This document shows positions 55,899 through 64,000 of a stretch of DNA of 64,000 bases, piece by piece. Position 1 is the stretch's first letter; every line of letters starts with the position of its first letter. Position numbers and translations under genes: made by a program. This DNA comes from Glandiceps talaboti (lineage: Eukaryota; Hemichordata; Enteropneusta; Spengelidae), in NCBI RefSeq assembly GCF_964340395.1, contig NC_135553.1, forward strand, positions 253,001 to 317,000, written 5' to 3'. The notes below the pieces were generated by a model. The model was not told the origin of the DNA, did no database searches, and worked only from the letters and a program-made list of their open reading frames with translations.

Positions 55899-57097
55899 GT
55901 GTGTGGTTGATTAAATTCAAAAACTGCTAGACTGATATCCTTGGTATTTGGTGGGGACATTACTTATTGTGTCTAGTTGGGAAATTGTTCAAAGCAAAAT
56001 GATCGCATAACAGGTGTGTGATTTGGGTCAAACATGTAATTTTTGATCAAAAAACTTTAACTCAAAAACCACTGGGCAGATATTGGTCAGAAATTTTTTG
56101 GGAATGTTCTTAGGGGTGTTTAGTTTTAAAATTGTTCACGACATAATAATCCCATCAGTGATATGCAAATTAGGTCTAAAAATATGTCTTTTTGTCAAAA
56201 ATTTATCATTCCAAAACTTGTATCTTGCAAACTATGTCGTGAATGGGGCTGAAACTTGGTGGAGATGTTTCTGGAGTTATTCTTCTTCAGTTATTGTTCA
56301 AAACATTTTGACACAACTGGCCCTAGCAACCATGACCATGCCCTTAGCAACAGTGAAATGATGATGCATATTATTACAAAGAGAACAACAGGGATGAGTA
56401 GATAAAGGGAGTCAAGATTCAAAAAATGTATGCAACTATGCCTAGAAACAATACCATGCCCATAGCAACAGCCAAATGATGATTTGTATTGCAAAGATGA
56501 AAACTGGGGAAGGGTTAGGCAAGTGAATAAAGATTCCAAAAAGGTATGCAAAGTTGCCTAGCAATGAGTCCACGCCCATAGCAACAGCCAAATATAGCTG
56601 TACTACAATGCCATTGGCACTATATTTAATAGACTGTTAAGCCAAAGGCTCTTCTCATTGTGTCAAAATAAAAACAAATATATATTTGAATATATTCTAA
56701 TAATAATAATTATTATTATTAGTATTATTATGCATGATGTCTTAATCTTTGTCTAATCTCAATTTGATCTTTATTCATATTAGGTTGACTTTTGTTTTTT
56801 AATAGAAAAGAAAAAAAATTTAAAATGTACGTTGTTATTTATTCTTGTTTCTGCTATTTTAAATTTGTGATCCTTTCCTTTTGCCACCTTTTTTTTTATT
56901 TTTCCTTTCTTTTTAAAATTGTTCTTAAAATGGCAAGTCAATGACAATATCAGTTTCTACATGGTTGTCAATTTTCAACTCAATGATTGTGTGTTCTTCT
57001 TTACTTGACAGTTATTATTGACACTAACATCTGGTATCATTCAACCTTCATTGCACCTGGTGAGATAAGTATTACCATCGGATCAGAATATGACTGA
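27320..57097 (+). CDS. Single-pass membrane JmjC/cupin-type 2-oxoglutarate oxygenase
   Basis: Four coding exons: 27320-28029, 44943-45078, 49568-49697, 57012-57097. All have GT-AG borders and phases join cleanly, giving 1062 nt and 353 residues. The N-terminus is basic and hydrophilic. One membrane segment (about residues 78-96, VYFISFFVPVLVGVFMMLY) precedes the catalytic domain, suggesting a type II protein with a luminal or extracellular JmjC domain. Cysteines (VKCDMCMAL, SNCHPK, PECEDVCKS) and sequons NWT and NMS fit a luminal position. The Fe(II) triad is His282-x-Asp284 (ANIHLDFV) and His335 (IWYHSTF); SGKKTW offers a candidate 2-oxoglutarate lysine. His282 ends exon 2 and Asp284 is in exon 3. 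The start at 27320 (ACCATGT) has a better context than an in-frame ATG at 27302. Relatives are cupin_8-type JmjC hydroxylases; the substrate is unknown and I assign no symbol. Introns are 16.9, 4.5 and 7.3 kb. Confidence 0.92.
28030..29085. other. JmjC intron 1, first part
   Basis: Intronic DNA after the exon 1 donor. No gene, RNA or repeat family recognised. Confidence 0.5.
29086..29850 (+). mobile_element. Short element with internal (TCTG)n, copy 1
   Basis: Opens with TTTTAGCACAACTGAACTGG, then (TCTG)n, then ACTTAAAGTCAAAAACTG and TGGTGGGGACATTACC. Two further copies (55791-56640 and 61678-61930) share the same order. Inside, a module of about 115 bp around ATGCAAATAT, CTAGCAAC and CCCATAGCAACAG is tandemly repeated. 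The right end, GTGCTACACCTATGCCATTG, is shared with copy 2. Non-coding; the internal microsatellite recalls bivalve pearl-like Helentron derivatives, which is only an analogy. Confidence 0.65.
29851..30565. repeat. 26-bp minisatellite, first array (~27 copies)
   Basis: Unit TGATCAGTACACCTGGTTTA then CTAGAT, period 26 bp, with C/G and A/G variants. It starts immediately at the right end of the TCTG element. Confidence 0.97.
30566..31290. other. Unique segment between the twin 26-bp arrays
   Basis: 725 bp of non-repetitive DNA. A plus frame at 30693-30944 has no recognisable family. Nothing else seen. Confidence 0.55.
31291..32009. repeat. 26-bp minisatellite, second array (~27 copies)
   Basis: Same 26-bp unit and orientation as 29851-30565. 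Copies near the right end (31830-32009) are more degenerate. Confidence 0.97.
32010..32699. other. JmjC intron 1, AT-rich DNA
   Basis: No feature recognised. Confidence 0.5.
32700..33055 (-). mobile_element. tRNA-derived SINE
   Basis: On the minus strand the head reads TGGCATATTGGTTAGAGC (A-box-like, about 33026-33046). About 35 nt later comes GAATTTGAATCCCACT (B-box-like, about 32984-33000). The spacing and order match a Pol III internal promoter of tRNA origin. A body of about 280 bp follows. The right limit near 33055 is set by the tRNA head; the 3' limit is uncertain. The body family (CORE, V, Deu or other) could not be decided. Confidence 0.75.
33201..33819. repeat. 44-bp minisatellite, 14 copies, highly uniform
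   Basis: Unit of 44 bp containing TTGTGCTACCTTTTGATATC and ATATCAGTATGGACTAATTA. Copies differ at only one or two sites (CCTTTT/CTTTTT; one TAATAA), indicating recent expansion or homogenisation. Confidence 0.97.
33820..39068. other. JmjC intron 1, mostly featureless
   Basis: Contains a perfect 12-bp hairpin, AAACAAGGAAAT with a 3-nt loop (about 34558-34586), a (TCTG)n tract at 35484-35559, a poly-C run at about 36499-36523 and T/G-rich DNA at about 38180-38246. Frames in it (for example 37289-37618 minus, 38126-38461 plus) have no family resemblance. Confidence 0.5.
39069..39262. repeat. 44-bp tandem repeat, about 4 copies
   Basis: Unit TGATCAAGAAAAATATCTAA then TTTGAATTAGAAATATTTGT and a variable tail. 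A diverged piece recurs near 39495-39530. Confidence 0.85.
39263..43682. other. JmjC intron 1, mostly featureless
   Basis: Apart from the dispersed repeat at 41347-41424, no gene, RNA or repeat family is recognised. The plus frame at 39830-40135 is not supported by any homology or splice signal. Confidence 0.5.
41347..41424 (-). repeat. Second copy of the GCGCTTT dispersed repeat
   Basis: On the minus strand it shows the (ATA)n tract, GTTCTTATATAGCACTTTCC and TTTACAATTATTACCCCTG, matching 2071-2160 in order and spacing. It lacks one internal GCGCTTT block. Confidence 0.7.
43683..43819 (-). mobile_element. Non-LTR reverse transcriptase fragment
   Basis: The minus strand reads KFYADDMVLCYKSKD, then VQQALQRDLRSVHSWLTAS and a stop. 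YADD is the catalytic RT motif; the following helix with W is typical of jockey/CR1/RTE-type LINEs. Only about 40 codons remain. It is a short dead fragment inside the JmjC gene intron and unrelated in sequence to the Tx1 LINE at 19631. Confidence 0.75.
44223..44455. repeat. (GAC/GAT)n trinucleotide tract
   Basis: A mix of GAC, AAC and GAT triplets, giving poly-Asp/Asn or poly-Thr frames on the plus strand and poly-Ser/Leu on the minus strand. It is intronic, about 490 nt before JmjC exon 2, and not a coding exon. Confidence 0.9.
45382..45487 (+). other. 106-nt hairpin, pre-miRNA-like, in JmjC intron 2
   Basis: Two 49-nt arms (45382-45430 and 45439-45487) are complementary at roughly 38 of 49 positions without gaps, with an 8-nt loop ATTATACC. 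The paired core includes CAAATACTGTT and ATCTTGCTG, and the loop-proximal end is TTTTTCC with GGAAAAA. Size, small mismatches and loop fit a microRNA precursor. A small foldback transposon is the main alternative. No known mature miRNA was recognised. Confidence 0.35.
45488..47337. other. JmjC intron 2, featureless part
   Basis: AT-rich, no gene or repeat family recognised. Confidence 0.5.
47338..48392. repeat. 50-bp minisatellite, about 21 copies, with higher-order structure
   Basis: Unit GATTCACAAACTAAGTCACA then ACTGTTTGAGAAAGCAAAGT and GTGAGTTAGT. A rare variant with CACAAACCTGTCACAACTG followed by GTTATTG occurs at 47341 and again at 48036. The following units repeat in much the same order, giving a higher-order period near 695 bp. 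Confidence 0.96.
48384..48449. repeat. Hairpin at the end of the 50-bp array
   Basis: CAAAGTATAGTAA and ATATGAAAT on the left pair with ATTTCATAT and TTACTATACTTTG on the right, with a 4-nt bulge and a short loop. TGACGTCA follows at once. It marks the junction between the minisatellite and unique DNA. Confidence 0.6.
48450..49220. other. JmjC intron 2, unique DNA
   Basis: Less AT-rich than its surroundings and bounded on both sides by hairpins (48384-48449 and 49221-49370). It may be one mobile unit, but no inverted ends were found. The minus frame at 48471-48662 is not recognised. Confidence 0.4.
49221..49370. mobile_element. Foldback hairpin, 150 bp
   Basis: Arms 49221-49276 and 49311-49370 are complementary over about 57 nt, with blocks ATAATCTCC, CATTCGTGCTACGTCATC or its near match, and GATTCCCCT. 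The loop is about 34 nt. It lies about 200 nt before JmjC exon 3. MITE-like, with no coding capacity. Confidence 0.65.
50695..51075 (-). mobile_element. Penelope-like element remnant (GIY-YIG end)
   Basis: The minus strand carries PEPPVIAYRKPATIGNIL, typical of the linker after the Penelope RT. After a break it carries NVIYILTCCMCNIQYIGQTT and KPFHKRMNG, the GIY-YIG endonuclease signature (YIL paired with YIGQT, then R-x-R-x-N-G-like). The reverse transcriptase itself is not found upstream. This is a broken 3' fragment in JmjC intron 3. Confidence 0.8.
51076..52516. other. JmjC intron 3, featureless part
   Basis: No gene or repeat family recognised. Confidence 0.5.
52517..54417. mobile_element. 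Longer copy of element A family (element B), with nested insert
   Basis: Starts AACAAGCGACCTATCGGTCA and ends GCTGACAGCGGAGCTAAAAA, with AGCTATCGCTG and CAGCGGAGCT forming a near-perfect 3' hairpin. The first 200 bp (ATGCAGTT, TAATAAAGTGG, ACACAGAAGTTGGTAA) align with element A. Its centre differs. A pair of about 120-bp modules at 54061-54310 (GTGCATCAACACACCAGATA and a relative) replaces the tandem modules of A. A separate foldback element sits inside at 53038-53536. Confidence 0.65.
53038..53536. mobile_element. Nested element with ~75-95-bp terminal inverted repeats
   Basis: The left arm (53038-53110) begins AGTTTCCGTACGGCGACAAT. The right arm (53441-53536) ends in the complement, CGCCGTACGGAAACT. 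Shared blocks include AAGTACCCGGA and TACGTTACAGTGGTAAC or their complements. The right arm carries about 20 extra bases. The core of about 330 bp has no recognised protein. It is a non-autonomous DNA transposon by structure, superfamily unknown. Confidence 0.75.
54418..55790. other. JmjC intron 3, featureless part
   Basis: A short (TA)n lies at about 55548-55564. No gene or repeat family recognised. Confidence 0.5.
55791..56640 (+). mobile_element. Short element with internal (TCTG)n, copy 2
   Basis: Begins TTTTTCGCACAACTGAACTA; the (TCTG)n tract at about 55857-55896 is followed by ATTCAAAAACTGCTAGACTG and TGGTGGGGACATTACTTATT. The module with CTAGCAAC and CCCATAGCAACAG occurs about three times, and the end GTACTACAATGCCATTG matches copy 1. 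It lies in JmjC intron 3, about 370 nt before exon 4. Confidence 0.65.
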
Positions 57098-60000
57098 TGA
57101 GGAAGCTGAATGCAAGTTACCATGGTAATGAGTAAACTGTCACAATGGAAACCAGTTGGATCGTCAAGTGACACATCTGTAGAATTTGCCAACAGGGGCT
57201 TACATCATTTAATCTATTTGACACAATCTAGTTGTCTTTTGGAAGCTGACATATGTCAAATGTAGCAACACAGTATTTTATGTCTGGTTGTTCTCTTGAT
57301 TTTGAATACATGTATATGAGTAAGTCACAGTGTGAAGTTGTTCTCGTTCATTTTGAAAGTGGTAATTACATCTTAGTTGCAAATACAAATACAAGTGATT
57401 CCTTTATAAGCTTTACAAAATTTTCCCACCCTGGCTTGCTCATTCATATTTTCTGTTTCCTTAGCAGGTAGTCCAAATTCTTATTAATTCTATTTCATAT
57501 AATTAGATCACAGAAATAGTCATGTAGATTTACATTTGAAATTCATTCTTAAACTCAGTAAATGTTCTTTCCTGTAAAAATTATAATTAGCCAACCTTTA
57601 CATTATATCACTTTTAGAGGTGACCTTTAATAGTTCATAACTAATGTTTTTCATTGCATCACTTTAAAAGTGATGGGTTGGTTGGTCACTTAAAATGTTT
57701 TATAATGTAAGTGTTCTGTCCTTGGTGATACTTTCAATTCATAATGATACTTTAAGAGTCTGAATTAATTTAATATAATCACAATTAAAGTGTGAAGAAA
57801 ACTCTTGTCTATTTGTTCTTAGACTATTAATTTAATGAATTTCAGCAATAAACAATAAGTGGTAATTAGCACTTGTGGAGTCGCCATCTTACAATCAGTG
57901 ATGTGGTGATTTTAGTCTAATCCATGGCACATCAATTCTTTTCAGTATTTCACCAGATTGCAGAATGTATGGTTGATCAGGTGATGAGAAATATATGGTT
58001 ACCCTAATACACTTCAGTGTAGATTTAGAGAAATGGCAATGATATAATTAATTCTGGGTTTTTTTCTGTCTTTGTCTTCTGTCTTCTGTCAAATTAACAG
58101 AGCATGCTCAGTACATGACTTGTGCATTTGACCAAAGATATGTTTGCAATAGTTCAAGCTAAGTTCTTGTGGAAAAACTTTCATTTTCACATCAAAGAAC
58201 CAACATATATATTAAAAGTACCTTAAAAAGACAGACAATTTTCACTCACTGAATACAATAATAATGGTTTATTCAGAAACAATAGACTGGAGCCTTAATG
58301 CTGTACAATACAGATAAAATGAACAATCGTGAGGACTCAATAGTGATGTTCAGAAGTTTCCCAAAGGCATGTAACAATTTACTAAAGAGTATTATCGGCC
58401 AAAGAATCTGAGCATTTTTTCATAGCAAGGCAAGTAAACTTAGATAAACTACGCAAAATCAACATACTAGAAGTTTGCATAAGATTGACAAATTTAACAA
58501 ATGTTGGAAAGGTATAAAAATATATCTCTTATTGAGTTCAGAGTATATAGGGCAGATGAGACACACTGTCACACAAACACAGAATACAATGATTTCAATG
58601 TATATGTAATTTTCAGAACTATCATTCATTATGATTTAGAGGCATTCATGAACATATATAATTTATATATTGTCTTCTTGGCATGTGTGTCTGCAGGTGA
58701 AACTAGGTCAGTCTCAATTGCATTTATCACAGCTGTTATTGTTAACTGTCCCTTGAATCTGTGAACATCATTTACACTAACACTTTGTATGTGTCTACTG
58801 AGAGGTTATCATCACTGTCCATCAGTATACCATGGTAACATTAACACTTATTAATACATCAATGTGGTACAAACTGGATGGCTTCATGTATTGTGTAGGT
58901 AATGTAAACATATAGGGTTGTGTACCTGACAATTTTTAGGAGGTTCTCAAGTGTACAATGTCTGCTGACATGGAGAATTGAGGTAGATAAAATCAGAGGA
59001 TGGAAAGGTTATAAGTTCTTTCATCACTCCACATCATTAACACAAAGAGGGCTCTTTCTGTCTCAGATGTTTGCAGGTAATGAAGTTTGCATATGGTGCT
59101 GCTTAGATTGACAACCCCCTCTTATCTGCAGTAAGTTCATAAATGCTACATTGGACATACAGAAGGGTAAATATAATGTACATTGAAGTGGTCATATGGA
59201 TTGGGATTTTGGATTTATTTTGGATTTTTAATTTGTAAAACAATTTTATCATAGTTTCTACTTGAAAAATCAATGTGAAACAACAAAGTCTGTTTTATCT
59301 ATAAGTACTACAGTAATGAGTTGAAATTATGAGTCATTGGGTGTTGAGTTTTGGGTATGGATCTAAAAAACAATTCTTTCGGTACTGAACTAAAAAACAA
59401 TTTGATTGGATTTATTGCATTTTACTTTGTTACATTTAATAGTACAGCTACACAAATAGGTTTACCCACAATTGATTCAAGACTGGACAAGGTAGAAGTC
59501 ATTATATCTAACAAAACGGTTTCAAAAAACATTCCAGTTGCAGCTAAGTGCAGGTTTAAGTGAAATGGTTTCACAGATAGTCATCACAACAGATCAATCT
59601 TTATTCTCTTTTCACAGAGTATTTCTTGTATATTGTTGATCTCAATTTGACATTTTGTTTTCAGCTTTGTGGTTATTCCACTTTGATTTTTATAACCACA
59701 CAAAATTGTCTCAGAAGTCACAAAACAAAAAACAGACATGGTGGTGAATGATGGTGTTGTCATTTGACTATTGATATAATTCTTTGTAAAGAACAAATGC
59801 TTTCACCAAGTAATTGTGAAAGTGCAAAGTTTACATAAAGAAATGCTGGTGAAATATAAATCCTATTATAGGACAAACATTTCTTTCAAAGCTTATGAAG
59901 CTACCTGAGATGATAATCTCTTTTGGCACATGAATACCTATTATCTTGTAATTATGCTGTTCTCCATCTGTGTATTAATGACAAAAATTTGAAAAAAAAT

Positions 60001-60356
60001 TTCCCCAGCTTTATAGTTACAAACTGGGTTTACCCCTTATCATATCTATTTGCATGAAATTACCTTGTCCACCTATCCAACTTTAACATTTTCATATGAA
60101 CAATGGATCATATACGTACATGCATATTATATAGCATCACAACCATAGATATATTGTATGTTGCTGTTAGTCTCACAGCTACTTTAACTTAACTTTTATT
60201 TGTAAAATATACTTAGAGATATATATATATAAATGTATTATTTTGTGAAATAATTATAGTGAAATATATTAAAGTAAATGCTTTAAACAAAAACACCAGA
60301 CTTCTTTATTGTTATAATGTATGTCATGAATGAAAAACAGTGTGTTCAATGAAAAT

Positions 60357-60387
<31 letters not shown>

Positions 60388-61677
60388 TATATCTGCACTC
60401 TTTACTACAATTGATAACTTTCAATAAAGAAAAAAATGTAAAAATATCCTATGATAATCTTCATTGTGTTAAGTGCAGGACAGCAGACTAGACAAATATC
60501 CTGACATTCTTGCACTGAAGAGGATGCTTTGCAGTGATGTCTCATATTGGCAACTCTGAGTAACCATGCAGATATCAGAAGCATTTTACATATATTTTTC
60601 TGATATAATTGACAGAAAGAAAGCATTTGAGATGTATAAATCTTCTCCTTTGAGATATGTGCACATTTTTGTGACTACAATGTATATGTAAACTCTGATC
60701 AGAAAAATATAAGCTTTCATTGAAAGAAGTTGTTGATGCATAATTGTTACTGCGAAAATCAAATTTACTGTGACATTCTTAATTTCCCTTTCAATTAATT
60801 CAATTTCTTAAAGCTGATATCATCACTAATTATTTACAATTTTTCCACTTACATCCTTTATAGAATTGTTTGTTTCATTGAAACTTAGTTTTTGCCATGG
60901 CCCCTCTCTAGGAAGTATGTGGTTACTACAGTCACATGGCTAGTAGGACTGTGGTTTTACAGTTTTCTCATTCCTTGAGTATGTACATATCCAAAATATG
61001 TGATAGAAAAATCTCTAAATTAGTTATATGTGGAGTTTGACCATGTAGTGTGTGTGGGTGTGTGTGTGTGTGTGTGTGTGACACTTAGATTATGGACAAA
61101 TGACCATGATTAAAACTGTAAAACAACGGCAAAGCTATTTTTCTCCGTAATTTTTGAACTGAACTTTTGTAGGTGTAAATGTAAATGGAGTATTATACTT
61201 TATGTAGTTCATAATTTACATTTTATTTTGTGTACTAGAAATTTATAATTTACGGTTTGCTTTCTGTAGTTTATAATTTACAGTATATTTTATATAATGT
61301 ATAATTTACATTATGTAATTCGTAACTTACATTATATTAATTTCCTTCTTAAAATGTAATGTATAAACCCTTGTCTCACCTTAATATATCATATATATCG
61401 AGACTTATCCTCCCTTGAAGTTAATTTTGAGAGAAAATGCAAAATTCATGATTTATCGATGCAAAATGGTGTCCATCGAATTCGTCCACCTGTGTCCAAG
61501 TTTGTCACATAATAAAATCCGTTTATTTTAATTGGTATTAGGGAGTCTTCAGTATTTACAAACCTGTTCTTGGGGGAGGGTCATATTTGTATTACAATAT
61601 TTGGGGAGGGTCACATTTTACAATCCGTAGTTTTGTGACCAAATTGAAGATTCAATTATTGTCTAGTTGTTCTGTGT
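57098..61677. other. JmjC 3' UTR and intergenic DNA
   Basis: An AATAAA at 57847-57852 could end the JmjC transcript about 750 nt past its stop codon. Short (TG)n tracts lie at 60358-60382 and 61049-61080. Frames at 58501-58764 and 59351-59563 are not recognised. Confidence 0.45.
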
Positions 61678-61734
61678 TTTTTAACACAATTGAACTGAGG
61701 TTGATCAGTAGTGCTATAGAGATCGCCTGGCGTC

Positions 61735-61778
<44 letters not shown>

Positions 61779-61930
61779 CAACTTAAAGTCAAAAACAGCT
61801 GAACCGATTGCCATGATATTTGGTGGGTCCATGACATTGGGTGTCTAGTTGGGAAATTGTTCAAATGAAAATGATCCCATCAGAAATGTGCATTTTACGT
61901 TTGAAAATGTGATTTGTTGTATTACAAAAT
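61678..61930 (+). mobile_element. Short element with internal microsatellite, copy 3 (partial)
   Basis: Begins TTTTTAACACAATTGAACTG. Its microsatellite is (TG)n instead of (TCTG)n, and it continues ACTTAAAGTCAAAAACAG and ATTTGGTGGGTCCATGACAT. It stops matching copies 1 and 2 near 61930, so it is truncated. Confidence 0.6.
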
Positions 61931-62130
61931 GCTTTGATTTCGGCCTGGAAATGAAAAAAATGAAATGCTGATCTATTTCATACAATATCAGAATCTGTAG
62001 GGGGTCACGGCACGGTACATACAATTACCGGCAATGATCTTCTGTTTGGATAGTGTGTTTCTTTCGTTTTTCGTGGAATACTCTTGTAAACCACCAGAGA
62101 GGGCGTCTACTCGGCTACTTCGGTTAACAG

Positions 62131-62197
62131 CCAATCACAAAATCCGAAATGTGTGACGTCACACTGTAGAACAAAAGAACGTCATTGCCTTGACAAC
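62131..62197 (+). promoter_or_regulatory. CCAAT, CRE and X-box-like sites upstream of tektin-4
   Basis: CCAAT at 62131-62135, a full palindromic CRE TGACGTCA at 62154-62161, and ATTGCCTTGACAAC at 62184-62197. The last matches the RFX X-box pattern (GTNRCC, short spacer, RGYAAC) with one mismatch per half-site. They lie 275-340 nt before the ATG. RFX factors drive ciliary genes and CREM/CREB drive many sperm genes. An acceptor-like CTTTTTAG just before the ATG suggests a 5' UTR intron. Confidence 0.5.
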
Positions 62198-62471
62198 CGC
62201 AAACAAACGTTCCTTGCATATCGCTAGGGTGCCCTAGGAACACAACACATTGCTTGTCATTGAATGATACAGTAGTCTACGGATATTCCTCCAGGTTTGT
62301 AACCATTATGTATATTTTTCGTGTAATTGGGTACTCAAAGTTATACCAACAGATACACGACATCACATTGGACATCCAAACATCGTATTTTTTTTCAAAA
62401 TGCTAACGCTTTAGCGTAATTTTTACATATTTTTTGTATGTTGTTCGCTTATCTTTTTAGGTAATAAAAAC

Positions 62472-63501
62472 ATGGCCGACGCTGGAGCTTTGTTGCTATC
62501 GAAGGAGCGAACACCTACATTCCCCCAGCCTCCGGTCAGTGCGTTACGATCGGGTACCATGATTGAAAATGAATTAGCAGCCAGTGTAGCTAAACTGAGC
62601 ACACTGAATGAAAGTGGCGTTACGGGTGAACCAACCGGCTTCCCCGCATCTTTAGGGTTTCGTTCTGGTAAACACACGCCCGGTGAGTGGCACGAATCTA
62701 ACTACCAGAAGTATTACCAATCCTTCTCCGATCGCGACAATGCCGAGAGAGTAAGACACGAATCTAAGCAAACAGCCAACGAGACTGAGGCCCAGACACA
62801 GCGCACACAACAAGATTCTACCAAGAAATTAGAAGAAAGAATACACGATATCCACTTTTGGAAGGAGGAGCTGAGGAGAGAGATTGAAGAAATCAGAAAC
62901 GAGACAGATCTTCTGTGTGCTCAGAAGAAAAGGCTTGAAAACGCTCTAGATGCCACAGATATCCCTCTTATGATTGCTCAAGATAACCTAAGATGTCGAG
63001 TAAGACGACAAGAAGTAGATTTGGTGCAAGATAACGTGGAATTACAGCTAAACAAGGTAAATGTTCCATGCCACAACACACTGTGCACATTATAAACTCT
63101 ACCTTTAAAAATGTCAGCCATTCACATCAAATCTGAATGAAAGCACCAAGTCTGCATTGTGACACCTTTCTCACCATTTTGTTTAAATTAATTTAATTTC
63201 ACTATGATATCCACCCACCCAACTTAATTCACAGGAGGTCATGGCGATTTGTAGTTTGAATGACCTCTTAATACGCCATTGTATCGAGTGTCTTCGTAAA
63301 CAAAGACACCACTATTGACAAAAGATACCTGTCAAGTCTCTTCGTCCCTAAAAGTATGTGTACTACTATTAAACTTCGCCATGACCTTATTTCTAAGTGT
63401 TCATAGACATATGTTTTGCATCTTTTCTAGGAAGTTGAAATTATCAAGAAAGTACAAGATTTGTTGAGGAGGACCATCCAACAAACAGATAAACAAATCA
63501 A
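62472..63501 (+). CDS. TEKT4: Tektin-4 homolog, N-terminal half (runs off window)
   Basis: Tektins are coiled-coil filament proteins inside the doublet microtubules of cilia and flagella; TEKT4 is strong in sperm flagella. Two coding exons are in the window: 62472-63056 (195 codons) and 63431-63501, ending in a GTAAGT donor with two bases of the next codon. About 218 residues are visible, half of the usual 440-450. Family blocks: PASLGFRSGKHTPGEWHES, YYQSFSDRDNAERVRHES, TEAQTQRTQQDSTKKLEER, RLENALDATDIPL, QDNLRCRVRRQEVDLV and EVEIIKKVQDLLRRT. The DALDAT-type and QRTQQDST blocks match TEKT4 better than other tektins. The start follows a cATGGCC context. The rest of the gene lies to the right. 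Confidence 0.93.
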
Positions 63502-64000
63502 GTAAGTAATCACCATATATTTTAGCAAACACCTGTCTATGAAAGTTCAATGAATGTCAGTTGATACTAGTACCTCGTAACGGATAGATCAAGACATAGC
63601 AATGGTGTTGGTTTACTAGCAAAGTTGAAACCAAATACAAGATATAGCCTTGTACAAGCCCCATCCTTAATCCTAGCTACAATATTGATTGGAATTCAGA
63701 GTAACTTTGACACAAAACACAAATTTCAGATTAGAATCTTCTGTATCACAGAGTATTGAATTCATGATATATGGACTGAGGAGCTTAGGACTATAGTTTT
63801 AACTGTTAAAAAAGGAGTAGAAGATCAAGCAATTACCCACAGTCCTCAACCAACTATTGTTGATCACCACTCCTAAGCAATAGGAAACTTGACATTCAGC
63901 ATGACACTTTCCTCCAAAAATTTAAACATAAATTACAATATGATTATGAATGAATAATGTAATTACCATGGTAGAAATAAATACATTTATCAAACGTTAA
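63502..64000. other. Tektin-4 intron 2 (to window end)
   Basis: No further tektin exon or other feature recognised before the window ends. Confidence 0.6.

Overview
The window is animal nuclear DNA: AT-rich, intron-rich and crowded with minisatellites, foldback elements and remains of non-LTR retroelements. All genes have GT-AG introns. A ribosomal protein gene, a ribosome biogenesis gene and a tektin identify a ciliated metazoan. Intron density, the L1-Tx1 type LINE, a Penelope-like remnant and short elements carrying TCTG or GACG-like microsatellites fit a marine invertebrate (hemichordate, cephalochordate or lophotrochozoan). I cannot narrow this further from the sequence alone.

Layout. 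Positions 1-4.7 kb hold repeats, one short mobile element and perhaps the last two exons of an unidentified gene. RRS1 (minus strand, 11 coding exons, 4716-11510) and RPL18 (plus strand, 6 coding exons, 11758-17389) lie head to head across a 247-bp shared promoter. Both products act in making the large ribosomal subunit. A split 41-bp minisatellite and a broken, 5'-truncated L1-Tx1 LINE (19631 to about 23175, minus) follow, then a 28-bp minisatellite, a foldback element and a TA-repeat block holding a perfect hairpin.

From 27320 to 57097 one plus-strand gene of four exons encodes a single-pass membrane protein with a JmjC/cupin-type Fe(II)/2-oxoglutarate oxygenase domain. Its facial triad (His282, Asp284, His335) is assembled only after splicing over introns of 16.9, 4.5 and 7.3 kb. 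Those introns hold most of the repeats: twin 26-bp arrays, a 14-copy 44-bp array, a 50-bp array with higher-order structure, a tRNA-derived SINE, an RT fragment, a Penelope-like GIY-YIG fragment, nested foldback elements and a pre-miRNA-like hairpin. The window ends in the first two coding exons of a tektin-4 gene (62472 onward), whose upstream region carries CCAAT, CRE and X-box-like sites as expected for a ciliary or sperm gene.

No prokaryotic feature, CRISPR array, retrovirus or LTR element was seen. I found no wholly new multi-gene system. The most original items are the spliced membrane JmjC gene with a CLEAR-type E-box upstream, the 106-nt intronic hairpin, and the set of unrelated foldback elements inside the introns.
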